Shown one piece after another: positions 48,319 to 58,917 of a stretch of 64,000 nt of DNA. This stretch comes from Sinomonas sp. P10A9. Lineage in GTDB: Bacteria; Actinomycetota; Actinomycetes; Actinomycetales; Micrococcaceae. How positions within the stretch are numbered: position 1 is the first letter of the stretch; every line of letters begins with the position of its first letter. A program made the position numbers and the translations under genes. The notes under the pieces are model-generated. The model ran no database searches, had not been told where the DNA came from, and saw only the letters and a program-made list of their open reading frames with translations. The DNA is taken from contig NZ_CP163302.1 in the NCBI RefSeq assembly GCF_041022165.1, positions 2,294,001-2,358,000 of the forward strand, given 5' to 3'.

Positions 48319-48966
48319 TCAGAGGGCCGACGGGCGCTCGGTGCGGGTCCGCTTGAGCTCGAAGAAGTGCGGGAACGAAGCGAGTCCGACGGCGGCGTCC
48401 CACAGTTTCCCCGCCTCCTCGCCCCGCGGTATCCGGGTAATGACCGGGCCGAAGAACGCGGTGCCGTTGAAGGCAACGATCGGGGTACCGACGTCTTGTC
48501 CCACCCGCTCGATACCGGACCTGTGGCTCGCCCGAAGCTGGGGATCGTATTCGTCCGAGTCTGCGTATCCGGCCAACTCCGCCGGGAGGCCCACCTGCTC
48601 GAGGGCCCGACGGATCACCTCCGGCCGGTCGTTGACCTTCTCCTGGTGGATGAGCGTGCCCATGGCGTCATAGAGGGGCTTGATGTTCTCTGATCCGTGG
48701 AGCTCAGCCGCCGCGATGATCACGCGCACCGGCCCCCAGTTCTCGTCCATCGCCCGCATGTAGTCATGATCGAGTTCGCGGCCCTCGTTCAGGACCGAGA
48801 GGCTCATGACATGCCACTCCGTCTCGATGTCCCGGACCTTCTCTACCTCGCCGATCCACCGCGAGGTCGCCCAGGCGAAGGGACACGCGGGGTCGAACCA
48901 GAAGTCGGCCTTCTGCTTCTGCGCGGTCCCGGCCTCGGCTGGAATCTGCACGGAATCTGTGGACAT
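48319..48966 (-). CDS. DsbA-family oxidoreductase (mycothiol-dependent type)
   Basis: Thioredoxin-fold protein of 215 aa with an inserted helical domain. The active site is DPACPFAWATSRW (Cys-Pro-Phe-Ala), so only one cysteine is present at this position. This matches the mycothiol-dependent reductase group typified by mycobacterial Rv2466c. There is no signal peptide, so it is cytoplasmic. ATG 48966. Confidence 0.88.
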   Translation of the reverse strand: MSTDSVQIPAEAGTAQKQKADFWFDPACPFAWATSRWIGEVEKVRDIETEWHVMSLSVLNEGRELDHDYMRAMDENWGPVRVIIAAAELHGSENIKPLYDAMGTLIHQEKVNDRPEVIRRALEQVGLPAELAGYADSDEYDPQLRASHRSGIERVGQDVGTPIVAFNGTAFFGPVITRIPRGEEAGKLWDAAVGLASFPHFFELKRTRTERPSAL

Positions 48967-49028
48967 GACGGCTCCTCGAAAAGGCATGAAGAGGCGCGCC
49001 CCCGCTCAGGTGCGGGCACGTGCCGGGC

Positions 49029-50312
49029 TCAGGCGGACTTGTTGCGACGCTTGGCGACGACGCTGTGGGGAATGAGTGTCGGCTCCTCGCCACCCACCAC
49101 CACACCCTTCGTGATCACGACGCTCGCGATGTCATCACGGCTGGGCAGATCGAACATGACGGGCAGGAGGACTTCCTCGAGGATCGCCCTGAGACCGCGC
49201 GCGCCGGTACCCCGGTCGAGGGCGAGATCGGCAATCGCCTCGAGGGCGCCGGCGTCGAAATGAAGCTCGACGCCGTCGAGCTGGAACATCTTCTCGTACT
49301 GCTTGACCAGAGCGTTCTTGGGCACCGTGAGGATCTGCATGAGAGCGGCGCGGTCGAGATTCTCCACAGTGGTGATGACTGGGAGGCGGCCGATGAACTC
49401 CGGGATGAGGCCGAACTTGAGGAGATCCTCGGGCATGACGTCGGCGTAGGAGCTCTCCTTGGCCGTGAGCGAGCTGAGGGGTGCGCCGAAGCCGATGCCC
49501 TTCTTGCCTGCGCGCTGCCCGATGATGTCCTCGAGCCCCGCGAAGGCCCCTGCCACGATGAAGAGCACGTTGGTCGTGTCGATCTGGATGAATTCCTGAT
49601 GCGGATGCTTCCTGCCGCCCTGCGGCGGAACCGAGGCCACAGTGCCCTCGAGGATCTTCAGGAGCGCCTGCTGGACGCCCTCTCCCGAGACATCGCGTGT
49701 GATTGACGGGTTCTCGCTCTTGCGCGAGATCTTGTCAATCTCGTCGATGTAGATGATCCCCTGCTCGGCCTTCTTGACGTCGTAGTCCGCGGCCTGGATG
49801 AGCTTGAGGAGGATGTTCTCGACGTCCTCGCCGACGTAGCCCGCCTCGGTCAGCGCGGTCGCGTCGGCGACGGCGAAAGGCACATTGAGCCGACGGGCCA
49901 GCGTCTGGGCCAGATAGGTCTTGCCGCAGCCGGTCGGGCCGATGAGGAGGATGTTCGACTTTGCGATCTCGACGTCGTCGTGGGCCTCCGCGAGGGAACT
50001 GCCCTTGGTCGCGTGCCCCGACTGGATGCGCTTGTAGTGGTTGTACACGGCGACGGCGAGCGACCGCTTGGCCGGTTCCTGCCCGATGACGTACTCCTGC
50101 AGGAAGTCGAAGATCTCACGCGGCTTGGGCAGCTCGAACGATCCGAGATCCGAGACCTCGGCGAGTTCCTCTTCGATGATCTCGTTGCACAGCTCGATGC
50201 ATTCATCGCAGATGTACACACCCGGACCTGCAATGAGTTTACGGACCTGCTTCTGGCTCTTACCGCAGAAGGAGCACTTCAGCAGGTCTGCGCTCTCGCC
50301 AATGCGCGCCAT
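49029..50312 (-). CDS. clpX: ClpX, ATPase subunit of ClpXP protease
   Basis: Unfolds proteins for ClpP. The 427-aa product has the zinc-binding domain ([21 protein letters not shown]), Walker [12 protein letters not shown], Walker [10 protein letters not shown] and pore loop [11 protein letters not shown] 50312 ([11 protein letters not shown]) is the family's usual start; the longer open frame upstream is ignored. It follows clpP2 by ~170 bp, with a hairpin in between. Confidence 0.98.
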   Translation of the reverse strand: MARIGESADLLKCSFCGKSQKQVRKLIAGPGVYICDECIELCNEIIEEELAEVSDLGSFELPKPREIFDFLQEYVIGQEPAKRSLAVAVYNHYKRIQSGHATKGSSLAEAHDDVEIAKSNILLIGPTGCGKTYLAQTLARRLNVPFAVADATALTEAGYVGEDVENILLKLIQAADYDVKKAEQGIIYIDEIDKISRKSENPSITRDVSGEGVQQALLKILEGTVASVPPQGGRKHPHQEFIQIDTTNVLFIVAGAFAGLEDIIGQRAGKKGIGFGAPLSSLTAKESSYADVMPEDLLKFGLIPEFIGRLPVITTVENLDRAALMQILTVPKNALVKQYEKMFQLDGVELHFDAGALEAIADLALDRGTGARGLRAILEEVLLPVMFDLPSRDDIASVVITKGVVVGGEEPTLIPHSVVAKRRNKSA

Positions 50313-50400
50313 TCGTAGGTTCCCTTCCTGAAGAAGCCTTTGACCATCCCACTGTAGGCCACGACGCCGACAGTCGTCGCAGATGCACCACAGCGACACG

Positions 50401-50433
50401 GCGCCGGTGCCCGGGATTCCCGGACACCGGCGC
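50401..50433 (-). terminator. Hairpin between clpP2 and clpX
   Basis: Fifteen-base arms with one mismatch and a 3-base loop; no T-run. It may be a terminator or an attenuator, leaving clpX partly on its own promoter. Confidence 0.6.
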
Positions 50434-50480
50434 TGCGGTGACGGCTCAGGCCGGCGAGATGCCTCTGCGGGAGTGCCCCG

Positions 50481-51140
50481 TCAGCGGGTGATCGCGCTCT
50501 GGCGGATCTTGCGCGACTCGAGCACCTCGTCAACGAGTCCGTAGTCCTTGGCCTCAGCAGCCGTGAGGAACTTGTCGCGCTCGATGTCCGCGCTGATCTC
50601 CTCCGGGGTCTTGTTCGTGTGCTTCGCCCACGTGTTCTCGAGCCACTCGCGCATCCGAAGCACCTCGCGTGCCTGGATCTCGAGGTCAGTCGCCTGGCCG
50701 CCTGACCCGCCAGACAGGGACGGCTGGTGGATCATGACGGTCGAGTTCGGCAGGGCCAGACGCTTGCCCGGCGTGCCGGCCGCGAGCAGGACCGCCGCTG
50801 CGGAGGCCGCCATGCCGAGGCACACCGTCTGGATCTCCGGGCGGATGAATTGCATCGTGTCGTAGATGGCTGTCATGGCCGTGAACGAGCCGCCCGGGGA
50901 GTTGATGTACATCGTGATGTCACGGTCGGGGTCGTTCGCCTCGAGGACGAGGAGCTGGGCCATGATGTCATCCGCGGAGGCGTCATCGACCTGAACGCCC
51001 ATGAAGATGATCCGGTCCTCGAAGAGCTTCGTGTACGGATCCTGGCGCTTGAACCCATACGGGGTGCGCTCCTCGAACTGCGGGAGGACGTAGCGGCTCG
51101 AGGGAAGGCTGGCTGGGTTGACGCCCATGCTGTAGTTCAT
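50481..51140 (-). CDS. clpP2: ATP-dependent Clp protease proteolytic subunit 2
   Basis: Serine protease of 219 aa; catalytic Ser in GMAASAAAVLL, His in VMIHQPSLSGG, Asp in the ERDKFL region. Paired with clpP1 as usual in actinobacteria, where the two form a mixed tetradecamer. ATG 51140 (MNYSMGVNPA) is 28 bp after the clpP1 stop. Confidence 0.97.
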   Translation of the reverse strand: MNYSMGVNPASLPSSRYVLPQFEERTPYGFKRQDPYTKLFEDRIIFMGVQVDDASADDIMAQLLVLEANDPDRDITMYINSPGGSFTAMTAIYDTMQFIRPEIQTVCLGMAASAAAVLLAAGTPGKRLALPNSTVMIHQPSLSGGSGGQATDLEIQAREVLRMREWLENTWAKHTNKTPEEISADIERDKFLTAAEAKDYGLVDEVLESRKIRQSAITR

Positions 51141-51168
51141 CTGATGCTCCTTGTAGTCCAGGCGTCTC

Positions 51169-51786
51169 TTACTTGGTGGTCCCGCCGCCGCCGGACACGT
51201 GCCCGGCACGCTCGGCGATCTTGTCGAAGAATCCGTACTCGAGCGCCTCGGTCGCCGTGAACCACTTGTCGCGGTCGTTGTCCTTGAGGATCTGCTCGAC
51301 CGACCTGCCGGTCTGCTCCGCCGTGAGCTCAGCCATGACCCGCTTCATGTGCAGGATGAGCTCCGCCTGGATCTTGATGTCCGAGGCAGTGCCCCCGATC
51401 CCGCCGGACGGCTGGTGCATGAGGATACGGGCGTGCGGGGTGGCGTAGCGCTTGCCCTTGGTACCCGATGAGAGCAGGAACTGCCCCATCGAGGCCGCGA
51501 GGCCGGTGGCAACGGTCACGACGTCGTTCGGGATGAACTGCATCGTGTCGTAGATCGCCATACCGGCGGTGACCGACCCTCCAGGGGAGTTGATGTAGAG
51601 GTAGATGTCCTTCTCCGGGTCCTCCGCGGACAGGAGGAGGAGCTGGGAGCAGATGGCGTTCGCGTTGTCGTCGCGAACCTCGGAGCCGAGCCAGATGATG
51701 CGCTCCTTGAGGAGGCGCTGGTAGATGTAGTCCTGACCGTTCCCCTCGGCCGGCCCGGCCATGCTCGGCGAGTTCTCCTGCTGCAT
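51169..51786 (-). CDS. clpP1: ATP-dependent Clp protease proteolytic subunit 1
   Basis: Serine protease of 205 aa; catalytic Ser in [11 protein letters not shown], His in [12 protein letters not shown]. The start is ATG 51786 ([11 protein letters not shown]), because GGAGAGG lies nine bases upstream; upstream ATGs at 51804 and 51813 lack this. It is first of clpP1-clpP2, with clpX after. Confidence 0.96.
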   Translation of the reverse strand: MQQENSPSMAGPAEGNGQDYIYQRLLKERIIWLGSEVRDDNANAICSQLLLLSAEDPEKDIYLYINSPGGSVTAGMAIYDTMQFIPNDVVTVATGLAASMGQFLLSSGTKGKRYATPHARILMHQPSGGIGGTASDIKIQAELILHMKRVMAELTAEQTGRSVEQILKDNDRDKWFTATEALEYGFFDKIAERAGHVSGGGGTTK

Positions 51787-51920
51787 TGTGCGATACCTCT
51801 CCATCAGATGCACTGGGCTAGTTGCTTCTACAGGGACACTAGCCGTTTTCAGCAGCGCTTTGTTCCGCGCCAGCTCACTGTTCGCTTCAAGCGCATGGCG
51901 GTGCCGATCGGGGATGCACA

Positions 51921-51963
51921 GAGGCCGCCGTCCATGCCCCAGAGGGCATCGAACGGCGGCCTC
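51921..51963 (-). terminator. Terminator hairpin after tig
   Basis: GAGGCCGCCGT and ACGGCGGCCTC form a perfect 11-bp stem, extended by an inner ATGCCC/GGGCAT pairing. It lies between tig and clpP1; no T-run. Confidence 0.65.
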
Positions 51964-51988
51964 GTGCCGCAGCCGGAATCGGCTCAGA

Positions 51989-53383
51989 TCAGAACTTCAC
52001 GGACGCCGGGTCGTCGCTCGGAACGACGTCGGAGGCATCGCTGTCAGCGGCCTCGAGGACCTCGGACGCCTCAGCGGGCTCTTCGTCGAGCGGGCGCACG
52101 AACTCGCTCAGATCGACGGCATTGCCCTCCGAGTCAGTGACCTCGGCCTTGCCCAGGACGGCGGCGAGCGCCTTGCGGCGGCGGACCTCGCCGACCATCA
52201 TCGGCACCTGGCCGGACTGGTCCATGATCTGGGCGAACTGGTTCGGGTCCATGCCGTACTGGCCAGCGGTGGTCACGAGGTACTCGATGAGCTCCGACTG
52301 GGAGACACCGATCTCCTCCTTGTCGGCAATCGCGTCGAGGATGACCTCGTTCTTGAAGGCTCGCTCCGTGTTGGCCTTGACCTCGGCGCGGTGCTCCTCG
52401 GTGTCGTGGTCCTCGTCGGCCGCGTGCTCGCTGTTGGCCGGGTTGAAGTGCGCGTCAACCTGCTCGGTGACGACGCTGTCCGGGACCGGGACCTCGACCA
52501 GCTCAACGAGCTTGTCGAGCACCTTGTCACGGGCCTCGACGCCCTGCGAGACGACCTTGGACTGGGAGGCCTGCTTGGCCAGGTCCCCGCGGAGTTCGTC
52601 GATCGTGTCGAACTCGGACGCGAGCTGCGCGAAGTCGTCGTCGGCCTCGGGGAGCTCGCGCTCCTTCACGGCCGTCACCTTGACGGTCACGGAGGCGGTT
52701 TCGCCTGCGTGCTCGCCGCCGGCCAGCTTGGTCTCGAAAACGGACTCCTCGCCCGCGGAAAGGCCGGTCACGGCCTCGTCCATGCCTTCGAGCATCGTGC
52801 CGGAGCCGACCTGGTAGGAGAGACCCGAGGCCGAGTCGACCTCCTCGTCACCGACGTTCGCGCTGATGTCGATGGTCAGGAAGTCCTCTGCCGCCGCGGG
52901 GCGCTCGACGGGCTTGAGCGTGCCGAACCGGCCGCGGAGCTCGTCAAGGGCAGTCTGGACGTCGTCGTCGCCTGCTTCGGCGGCAGCGACCTCGACCTTG
53001 AGGTTCTCGTAGTCGGGGAGCTCGATCTCGGGACGCACGTCCACCTCGACCGTGAACTTGAGCTCCCCCTCGGTGGCCGCCGGGTCGGGAACCTCGGAGA
53101 TCTCGACATCGGGGCGCGACAGCGGGCGGATGCCGGTCTCGGCGACGGCCTGCTGGTACCAGTCGTTGAGGCCCTCGTTGATCGCGGTCTCGAGGACGTA
53201 GCCCCGGCCAACGCGCTGGTCGACGATGCGGGCCGGGACCTTGCCCTTGCGGAAGCCCGGGACCTGGATCTGCTCGGCCACGGCCTTGTAGGCGGCATCG
53301 ATGTTCGGCTTCAGCTCGTCGAGGGTCACCTCGACGTTGAGCTTGACCCGGGTGGGGCTGAGGTTCTCGGCAGCGCTCTTCAC
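51989..53383 (-). CDS. tig: Trigger factor
   Basis: Ribosome-bound chaperone with prolyl isomerase activity. The 464-aa product has the N-terminal ribosome-binding domain with [18 protein letters not shown], a PPIase domain around residues 150-235, and a helical C-terminal domain. The acidic C-terminal tail is longer than usual. GTG 53383 begins it. Confidence 0.97.
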   Translation of the reverse strand: MKSAAENLSPTRVKLNVEVTLDELKPNIDAAYKAVAEQIQVPGFRKGKVPARIVDQRVGRGYVLETAINEGLNDWYQQAVAETGIRPLSRPDVEISEVPDPAATEGELKFTVEVDVRPEIELPDYENLKVEVAAAEAGDDDVQTALDELRGRFGTLKPVERPAAAEDFLTIDISANVGDEEVDSASGLSYQVGSGTMLEGMDEAVTGLSAGEESVFETKLAGGEHAGETASVTVKVTAVKERELPEADDDFAQLASEFDTIDELRGDLAKQASQSKVVSQGVEARDKVLDKLVELVEVPVPDSVVTEQVDAHFNPANSEHAADEDHDTEEHRAEVKANTERAFKNEVILDAIADKEEIGVSQSELIEYLVTTAGQYGMDPNQFAQIMDQSGQVPMMVGEVRRRKALAAVLGKAEVTDSEGNAVDLSEFVRPLDEEPAEASEVLEAADSDASDVVPSDDPASVKF

Positions 53384-53449
53384 AGCGTGGCTCTCCTGGA
53401 TGGTCGGATAGGGGGTACTGCCCTGGTCACGTGACTCAGGACGCGACTG

Positions 53450-53524
53450 TCGGGGTGACAGGATTTGAACCTGCGACTTCCTGCTCCCAAAGCAGGCGCT
53501 CTAGCCAAGCTGAGCTACACCCCG
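53450..53524 (-). tRNA. tRNA-Pro (anticodon TGG)
   Basis: A 75-nt cloverleaf with acceptor CGGGGTG/CACCCCG, anticodon stem CCTGC/GCAGG around TTTGGGA and T-arm GCAGGTTCAAATCCTGT. CCA is not encoded. Confidence 0.95.
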
Positions 53525-53590
53525 GTCTAGTGCACAGACCACGATACCGTGACGGGATCGGCCGATGCACATCCGCCCCCGGGAATGGCA

Positions 53591-53618
53591 ACGGGCCTCT
53601 CCTGTCGGAGAGGCCCGT
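53591..53618 (-). terminator. Hairpin between tRNA-Gly and tRNA-Pro
   Basis: Twelve-base perfect arms around a 4-base loop (ACGGGCCTCTCC with GGAGAGGCCCGT). It would end the tRNA-Gly transcript. Confidence 0.7.
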
Positions 53619-53625
53619 GTCGCGG

Positions 53626-53696
53626 AGCGGCCGACGGGAATCGAACCCGCGTAATCAGTTTGGAAGACTGAGGCTCTACCATTGAGCTACGGCCGC
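53626..53696 (-). tRNA. tRNA-Gly (anticodon TCC)
   Basis: A 71-nt cloverleaf with acceptor GCGGCCG/CGGCCGC, anticodon loop CTTCCAA and T-arm CGGGTTCGATTCCCG. CCA is not encoded. Confidence 0.95.
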
Positions 53697-53778
53697 GAGG
53701 GCCCTCTCACTAAAGCGAACCCGGACGCGCGTGTCAAATCGGCGACGTCAAATCAGCGATCATCCGCGAGCCTTTCCG

Positions 53779-54714
53779 TCAACTCTGGCAGCGGGGGCAC
53801 CAGTAGAGCTTCCGGCCCGCCTCCTCGGCCAGCATCACAGCGGTACCGCAGGTTCGGCATGCGAGCCCATGGCGCCTGTAGACATAATGCGCCTCCACGG
53901 GCGCTGGCAGAGTGTCCGGACCATCCGTCCACAGCGCCGGGTCTGTCGTGACGATGCGGCCGTCGCGGACGCCCTGGGACATCGTCGCGGCTGCGTCCCG
54001 CCACAGCGCGGCGGCCCGGTCGGCGCCAAGGTCTGTACCCGGTGTGGCGGGGTCGATCCTTGCGCGGTATAGGAGCTCCGCACGGTAGACGTTGCCGATC
54101 CCGGCAACGATGTCCTGCTCCATGAGGAGCCGCGCGACTGGCGTCCGACGGCGGGTGATCCGGCGGGCGAACTCCTCGCCGTCGTCGCCGGGCTTCTCCT
54201 CCCCTGGCCCCCTCCCCCTGCCCTGTCCTGGAACCCGCCCCGCCAAGGGATCGGGCCCGAGCCGGTCCCTCACGGCCAGCGCCTCGGCCACGGTCTCGAC
54301 GGTGCACGTGCTCGCGCCGCGCAGGTCGGCCCACCCGTGGTCGGACACGAGCCGTGCGCGGACCGCCCCGCGCGGAGGGGGCGGTGCGGCGCTGAGCCGG
54401 GTGCCACCGTCGTCCGCGATCTCCCGCTCCCCTACGCGGCGTGGGGCCCCGATGCTCGAGGCGCCCGCGAACGTCTCGTCTCCGCCGAAGTCCCACGCAC
54501 CGTAGAGGCCCAGATGAACCCTGAGGACGAGCCCGCCCTCGAAGTCGAGGAAGAGCTGCTTGCCGTGGGCGGACGCCGATTCGACGACGCGCCCGTCCAA
54601 GAGCGCCGCACCGTCGCCGAACCGCCCCTGCGGGCTCGAAACTGCAAGCCGCTGCCCCAGGAACACGTCGGAGAACTGGCGGGCGAGCCGGTGGATGGAG
54701 TGGCCTTCGGGCAC
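53779..54714 (-). CDS. Fpg/Nei-family DNA glycosylase (Nei2-like)
   Basis: Base-excision repair enzyme removing oxidised bases and cutting the abasic site. The 311-aa product begins PEGHSIHRLA after the GTG, giving catalytic Pro and Glu of the Nei group; the H2TH region is MEQDIVAGIGNVYRAELL and a zinc finger closes the protein (CRTC ... CPRC). An extra Gly/Arg-rich loop lies near residue 165. rpiB ends 16 bp upstream. Confidence 0.93.
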   Translation of the reverse strand: MPEGHSIHRLARQFSDVFLGQRLAVSSPQGRFGDGAALLDGRVVESASAHGKQLFLDFEGGLVLRVHLGLYGAWDFGGDETFAGASSIGAPRRVGEREIADDGGTRLSAAPPPPRGAVRARLVSDHGWADLRGASTCTVETVAEALAVRDRLGPDPLAGRVPGQGRGRGPGEEKPGDDGEEFARRITRRRTPVARLLMEQDIVAGIGNVYRAELLYRARIDPATPGTDLGADRAAALWRDAAATMSQGVRDGRIVTTDPALWTDGPDTLPAPVEAHYVYRRHGLACRTCGTAVMLAEEAGRKLYWCPRCQS

Positions 54715-54730
54715 CGCTGGGCCGATTCTG

Positions 54731-55210
54731 CTAGACGATCTCGCCAGTCATCTCGTACGCCGCAATCTTGCCGATGCGGCGCACATGACGCTCGTCCTCG
54801 CTGAAGGGCTCGGCCAGGAACGCCTCGATGAGCAGCGTCGCCTCGTCCACGGTGTGCTGGCGGCCGCCGACCGCCACGACGTTGGCGTCGTTGTGCTCGC
54901 GCGCGAGCCGGGCCGTCTCGAGGTTCCAGGCGAGCGCCGCGCGCACGCCGCGGACCTTGTTCGCAGCGATCTGCTCGCCGTTGCCCGAGCCGCCCAGCAC
55001 GATCCCGAGGGCGTGGGTGCCAGCTTCCTGGTCGGTGACGACGGCGAGGGCGGCCTTGATGCAGAACGACGGGTAGTCGTCGAGCGGGTCATAGTCCATG
55101 GGTCCGTGGTCCACGACGTCGAACCCCTGGCCACGGAGGTGTGCCACGAGGTGCGCGGACAGCTCCATCCCGGCATGGTCGGTGGCAATGTGGACGCGCG
55201 GCTTGGGCAC
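54731..55210 (-). CDS. rpiB: Ribose-5-phosphate isomerase B
   Basis: Interconverts ribose-5-phosphate and ribulose-5-phosphate. The 159-aa product has ATDHAGMELSAHLV and the active-site loop GIVLGGSGNGEQIAANK; the GSGNG form (no Cys) is the usual mycobacterial type. GTG 55210 with a GAGAGGAA ribosome binding site is preferred to the upstream ATG. Confidence 0.95.
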   Translation of the reverse strand: MPKPRVHIATDHAGMELSAHLVAHLRGQGFDVVDHGPMDYDPLDDYPSFCIKAALAVVTDQEAGTHALGIVLGGSGNGEQIAANKVRGVRAALAWNLETARLAREHNDANVVAVGGRQHTVDEATLLIEAFLAEPFSEDERHVRRIGKIAAYEMTGEIV

Positions 55211-55248
55211 GGCGTTCCTCTCTCTCGCGGTAGGCACTGGGCTCCAGC

Positions 55249-56217
55249 CTACGCGCCGGCGGCCGCACGGAGCACGTCGACGACGCGACGTGCGGTGTCC
55301 CCGTCACGGCCCGAGAAGGTCAGTCGGCGGCCGTCGTCGAGGACCACTTCCACCGCCTCCCCACTCGCGGCCAGAATCGAGACGACCGGTCCCTTCCGCC
55401 GATAGCCCCAGCCCCCGAACCGGCGTGCAGCGACTGTCTCCGCGCCCGCGCGGAGCACACGGCCCGGGCTGAACCTCAGGACGGGCACGACGCCGGCCAG
55501 GAACACTGACACGGTCTCGGGACTCACCGCGACCCGCACCACGAGGGACCCTGCTGCGAGAAGCGCGGCAAGCGTCAAGGCCAGCGAGATCCACGGGGAG
55601 ACGACGAGCAGGAGCAGCGAGACCGAGATCCCGATGATGCCCAGCATCACGAACACGGAGGAGCGCGCATGGGCCCAGTAGGAGAACGTCGAGGCCGCAC
55701 GGTCGGGCTCGAGGACCTCCAGGAGTGCTTCCTGATCGCGCGGGCTCCACTGCTCGTCCGGCTTGAAGGCGAAGAGCATCACGACGGCGAACGCGACCGT
55801 CGCACCGGAACCCATCGCCAGGACGATCGGGTCGGGATGGGAATCGCGCGCGTCCCGGATCCCGTCCTGGCCGATGAGACCCGAGGCGAGCACCGTCGTG
55901 AGGAACATCGACATCCCCACTCCGCCTGCCATGAAGATCCGCCGGGAGATCGGCGGCCGTGAGAGGAGCGCTGCCTGTAGGCACAGCGCAGCCCCTACGA
56001 CCGCGACAAGAACGGCGCCCCCGACCAGGTACCCGATGAACGGCACAAACGCCCGGCCGCCGTCGGCATCCCAGAGCCATGCGACGGGCTCGGGGACGCG
56101 TCCGCGGAAGGTCAGCGACGCGAGGCCGAACCCGATCGCGAGGAGGACGGGGTATCCGACGGCGAAGCGGAGCGCCTTCCGATCCCATCTCTTCTCAGAA
56201 ACGTCGGACATAGCCAC
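55249..56217 (-). CDS. Membrane protein of unknown function (322 aa)
   Basis: About six hydrophobic helices in residues ~15-230 (an early pair near 18-34 and 60-85, others around 95-115, 135-155 and 190-230) are followed by a soluble C-terminal domain of ~90 residues with strand-rich character (VSVFLAGVVPVLRFSPG, VEVVLDDGRRLTFSG), which may be PH-like. GTG 56217 or ATG 56211 are both possible starts. No function is assigned. Confidence 0.7.
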   Translation of the reverse strand: MAMSDVSEKRWDRKALRFAVGYPVLLAIGFGLASLTFRGRVPEPVAWLWDADGGRAFVPFIGYLVGGAVLVAVVGAALCLQAALLSRPPISRRIFMAGGVGMSMFLTTVLASGLIGQDGIRDARDSHPDPIVLAMGSGATVAFAVVMLFAFKPDEQWSPRDQEALLEVLEPDRAASTFSYWAHARSSVFVMLGIIGISVSLLLLVVSPWISLALTLAALLAAGSLVVRVAVSPETVSVFLAGVVPVLRFSPGRVLRAGAETVAARRFGGWGYRRKGPVVSILAASGEAVEVVLDDGRRLTFSGRDGDTARRVVDVLRAAAGA

Positions 56218-56350
56218 AACGCTACTTCACGTGATAGTCACAGTTCGCACACAGAGACGCTGGCTTGCAGCGGCACCGACATGAAACAATAACTTCAAAA
56301 GTGATTCCCGCCACGCGGATCACTGCACGCAGTACACGCTTGGAGGGCAC

Positions 56351-58906
56351 ATGCCAGGGACGAATCTCACCCGCTCGGAAGCCATCGAGAGGGCTGAGGC
56401 CATTCGGCACGTCGAGAGCTATCATGTCGAGCTCGACCTCACGCGCGGCGACCGCGTCTTCGGATCGCGCACCACGGTGCGCTTCTCAGCGGCGGAGGGC
56501 GCGGCGTCCTTCATCGATGCCATCACCGCCGAGGTGCGCTCGGTGACGCTCAACGGGACCTCGCTCGACACAGCGCGGGTCAGCGACGGTGTCCGCATCC
56601 AGCTCCCCTCCCTCCAGGCCGAGAATGAGCTCGTGGTCGATGCTGACGCGCTCTACATGAACACGGGCGAGGGCCTGCACCGGTTCGTCGACCCCGTGGA
56701 CGGCGAGGTGTACCTCTACTCGCAGTTCGAGGTGCCCGACTCCCGCCGCATGTTCGCCGTCTTCGAGCAGCCCGACCTCAAGGCCCAGTTCCAGTTCACC
56801 GTGACGGCGCCGTCGCACTGGGAGGTCGTCTCCAACTCCCCCACGCCGGTGCCCGTCCGCGTGGCCGGCGAGGACGCGGCGTCCAGATGGGAGTTCGCAC
56901 CGACGCCGCGGCTCTCGAGCTACATCACGGCGCTCATCGCCGGGCCCTACGAGAGCGTCACCGACTCGCTCGTGAACTCGGCCGGCAGGACCGTTCCTCT
57001 CGGGATCTTCGCGCGGAAGTCCCTCATCCAGTACCTCGACGCGCAGAACATCTTCGGGATCACGAAGGCCGGGTTCGCGTTCTACGAGCGCGAGTTCGGG
57101 TGCGAGTACCCGTTCGAGAAGTACGACCAGCTGTTCGTCCCGGAGTTCAACGCTGGCGCCATGGAGAATGCTGGCGCCGTGACAATCCTCGAGAGCTACG
57201 TGTTCCGGTCCAAGCCGACCCAGGCCACCGTGGAGCGCCGGGCCATCACGGTCCTGCACGAGCTCGCCCATATGTGGTTCGGGGACCTCGTGACGATGCG
57301 CTGGTGGAATGACCTGTGGCTCAACGAATCCTTCGCGGAGTTCATGTCCCACCTCGCCGCCGCCGAGGGCACCGACTTCCGCCACGCGTGGACGACATTC
57401 GCCTCCGTCGAGAAGTCCTGGGCCTACCGCCAGGACCAGCTTCCGACCACGCACCCGATCTTCGCCGACATCAGGGACCTTGCGGACGTCGAGGTCAACT
57501 TCGACGGCATTACCTACGCCAAGGGCGCCTCCGTGCTCAAGCAGCTAGTCGCGTGGGTGGGCCAGGAGCACTTCATGGAGGGCGTCCGCCGGTACTTCGC
57601 CAAGCACGCCTGGGGCAACACCGAGCTCGGCGACCTCATGGCCGAGCTCGAGGCCGCGAGCGGGCGCGACCTGACCGCGTGGGGAACGGCATGGCTCGAG
57701 ACGGCGGGGGTCAACACGCTCTCCCCTGAGATCGAGACGGACGACGCCGGGCGGATCGTCCGCTTCGCCGTGCGCCAGAGTGCCGTCCCCGCCTTTCCGA
57801 CGATCCGACCGCACCGGCTGGGGGTCGGCTTCTACGACCGCGACGCCACGGGTGCCCTGGCACGCACGCACCGCACCGAGCTCGACGTTCACGGCGAGGT
57901 GACCGAGGTGCCCGAGCTGGCCGGCCTCGCCCGGCCGGCGCTCATCCTCCTGAACGACGACGACCTCGCCTACGCCAAGGTGCGCCTCGATCCGGCTTCC
58001 CTCGCGACGGCAACGGCCAGCCTCAAGGACATCGCCGACAGCCTCCCCCGGGCGCTCGTCTGGGGTTCAGCCTGGGACGGCGCGCGAGACGCCGAGACTC
58101 CAGCGCGCGCCTACGTGGAGCTCGTGCTCTCCAACATCGGCGCAGAATCCGATGCCTCGGTGGTCCAGACGCTCCTGCGCCAGCTCGCGACAACGCTTGA
58201 CTACTATGTAGCCGCCGGCGCCCAGTCCGAGGCCAAGCGCCGTGCGGCCGAGCGGCTCTGGGCCCTTGCACGCGAGGCCCATCCAGGCTCCGATTCCCAG
58301 CTGCAGTTCGTGAAGGCCTTCTCGGCCCTCGCGGCGACGGGGGACCATCTCGACGCCGTCGCGGGGCTGCTCGAGGGCTCACTGACCGTGCCCGGCCTCG
58401 AAGTGGATCAGGACCTCCGGTGGGAGCTCGTCGCGTCCCTTGCGGCAGGGGGCCGCGTCGACAGGGCCCGGATCGACGACGAGCTCGCCCGGGACAACAC
58501 AGCGACCGGCCAATGCGCCGCGGCCCTCGCAACTGCCGCTCTGCCCACCGCGGAGGCCAAGGCGGAGGCGTGGGAGTCGATCGTGGTGCGGGGCACCCTG
58601 TCCAACGCGATCCAGCAGGCTGCCGTCAACGGGTTCGTTCGCACACACGACGCCGCTCTGCTCGCCCCCTATGCCGAGAAGTACTTCGCGGCCGTGCCGG
58701 GGATCGTCGCCGAGCGGACCCACGCCCTCGCCCAGCAGATCGTCGTCGGGCTCTACCCAGCCCAGCAGACGACACCCGCGACGCTCGAGGCCACCGACGC
58801 GTTCCTCGCGGCGCTCGGCGATGACCAGGCGGCCTTACGCCGCATGATGCTCGAGAACCGTGACGGGGTGGCCCGGGCCCTTCGCGCTCAGGCCGCGGAC
58901 CGCTAG
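56351..58906 (+). CDS. pepN: Aminopeptidase N (M1 family)
   Basis: Zinc aminopeptidase of 851 aa. The exopeptidase motif GAMENAGAVT and the metal site HELAHMWFGDLVT followed by NESFAEF are present. The C-terminal ERAP1-like helical domain runs from ~530. No signal peptide, so it acts in the cytoplasm. ATG 56351 has GGAGGG at good spacing. Confidence 0.97.
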   Translation: MPGTNLTRSEAIERAEAIRHVESYHVELDLTRGDRVFGSRTTVRFSAAEGAASFIDAITAEVRSVTLNGTSLDTARVSDGVRIQLPSLQAENELVVDADALYMNTGEGLHRFVDPVDGEVYLYSQFEVPDSRRMFAVFEQPDLKAQFQFTVTAPSHWEVVSNSPTPVPVRVAGEDAASRWEFAPTPRLSSYITALIAGPYESVTDSLVNSAGRTVPLGIFARKSLIQYLDAQNIFGITKAGFAFYEREFGCEYPFEKYDQLFVPEFNAGAMENAGAVTILESYVFRSKPTQATVERRAITVLHELAHMWFGDLVTMRWWNDLWLNESFAEFMSHLAAAEGTDFRHAWTTFASVEKSWAYRQDQLPTTHPIFADIRDLADVEVNFDGITYAKGASVLKQLVAWVGQEHFMEGVRRYFAKHAWGNTELGDLMAELEAASGRDLTAWGTAWLETAGVNTLSPEIETDDAGRIVRFAVRQSAVPAFPTIRPHRLGVGFYDRDATGALARTHRTELDVHGEVTEVPELAGLARPALILLNDDDLAYAKVRLDPASLATATASLKDIADSLPRALVWGSAWDGARDAETPARAYVELVLSNIGAESDASVVQTLLRQLATTLDYYVAAGAQSEAKRRAAERLWALAREAHPGSDSQLQFVKAFSALAATGDHLDAVAGLLEGSLTVPGLEVDQDLRWELVASLAAGGRVDRARIDDELARDNTATGQCAAALATAALPTAEAKAEAWESIVVRGTLSNAIQQAAVNGFVRTHDAALLAPYAEKYFAAVPGIVAERTHALAQQIVVGLYPAQQTTPATLEATDAFLAALGDDQAALRRMMLENRDGVARALRAQAADR

Positions 58907-58917
58907 CCTGTGTGATC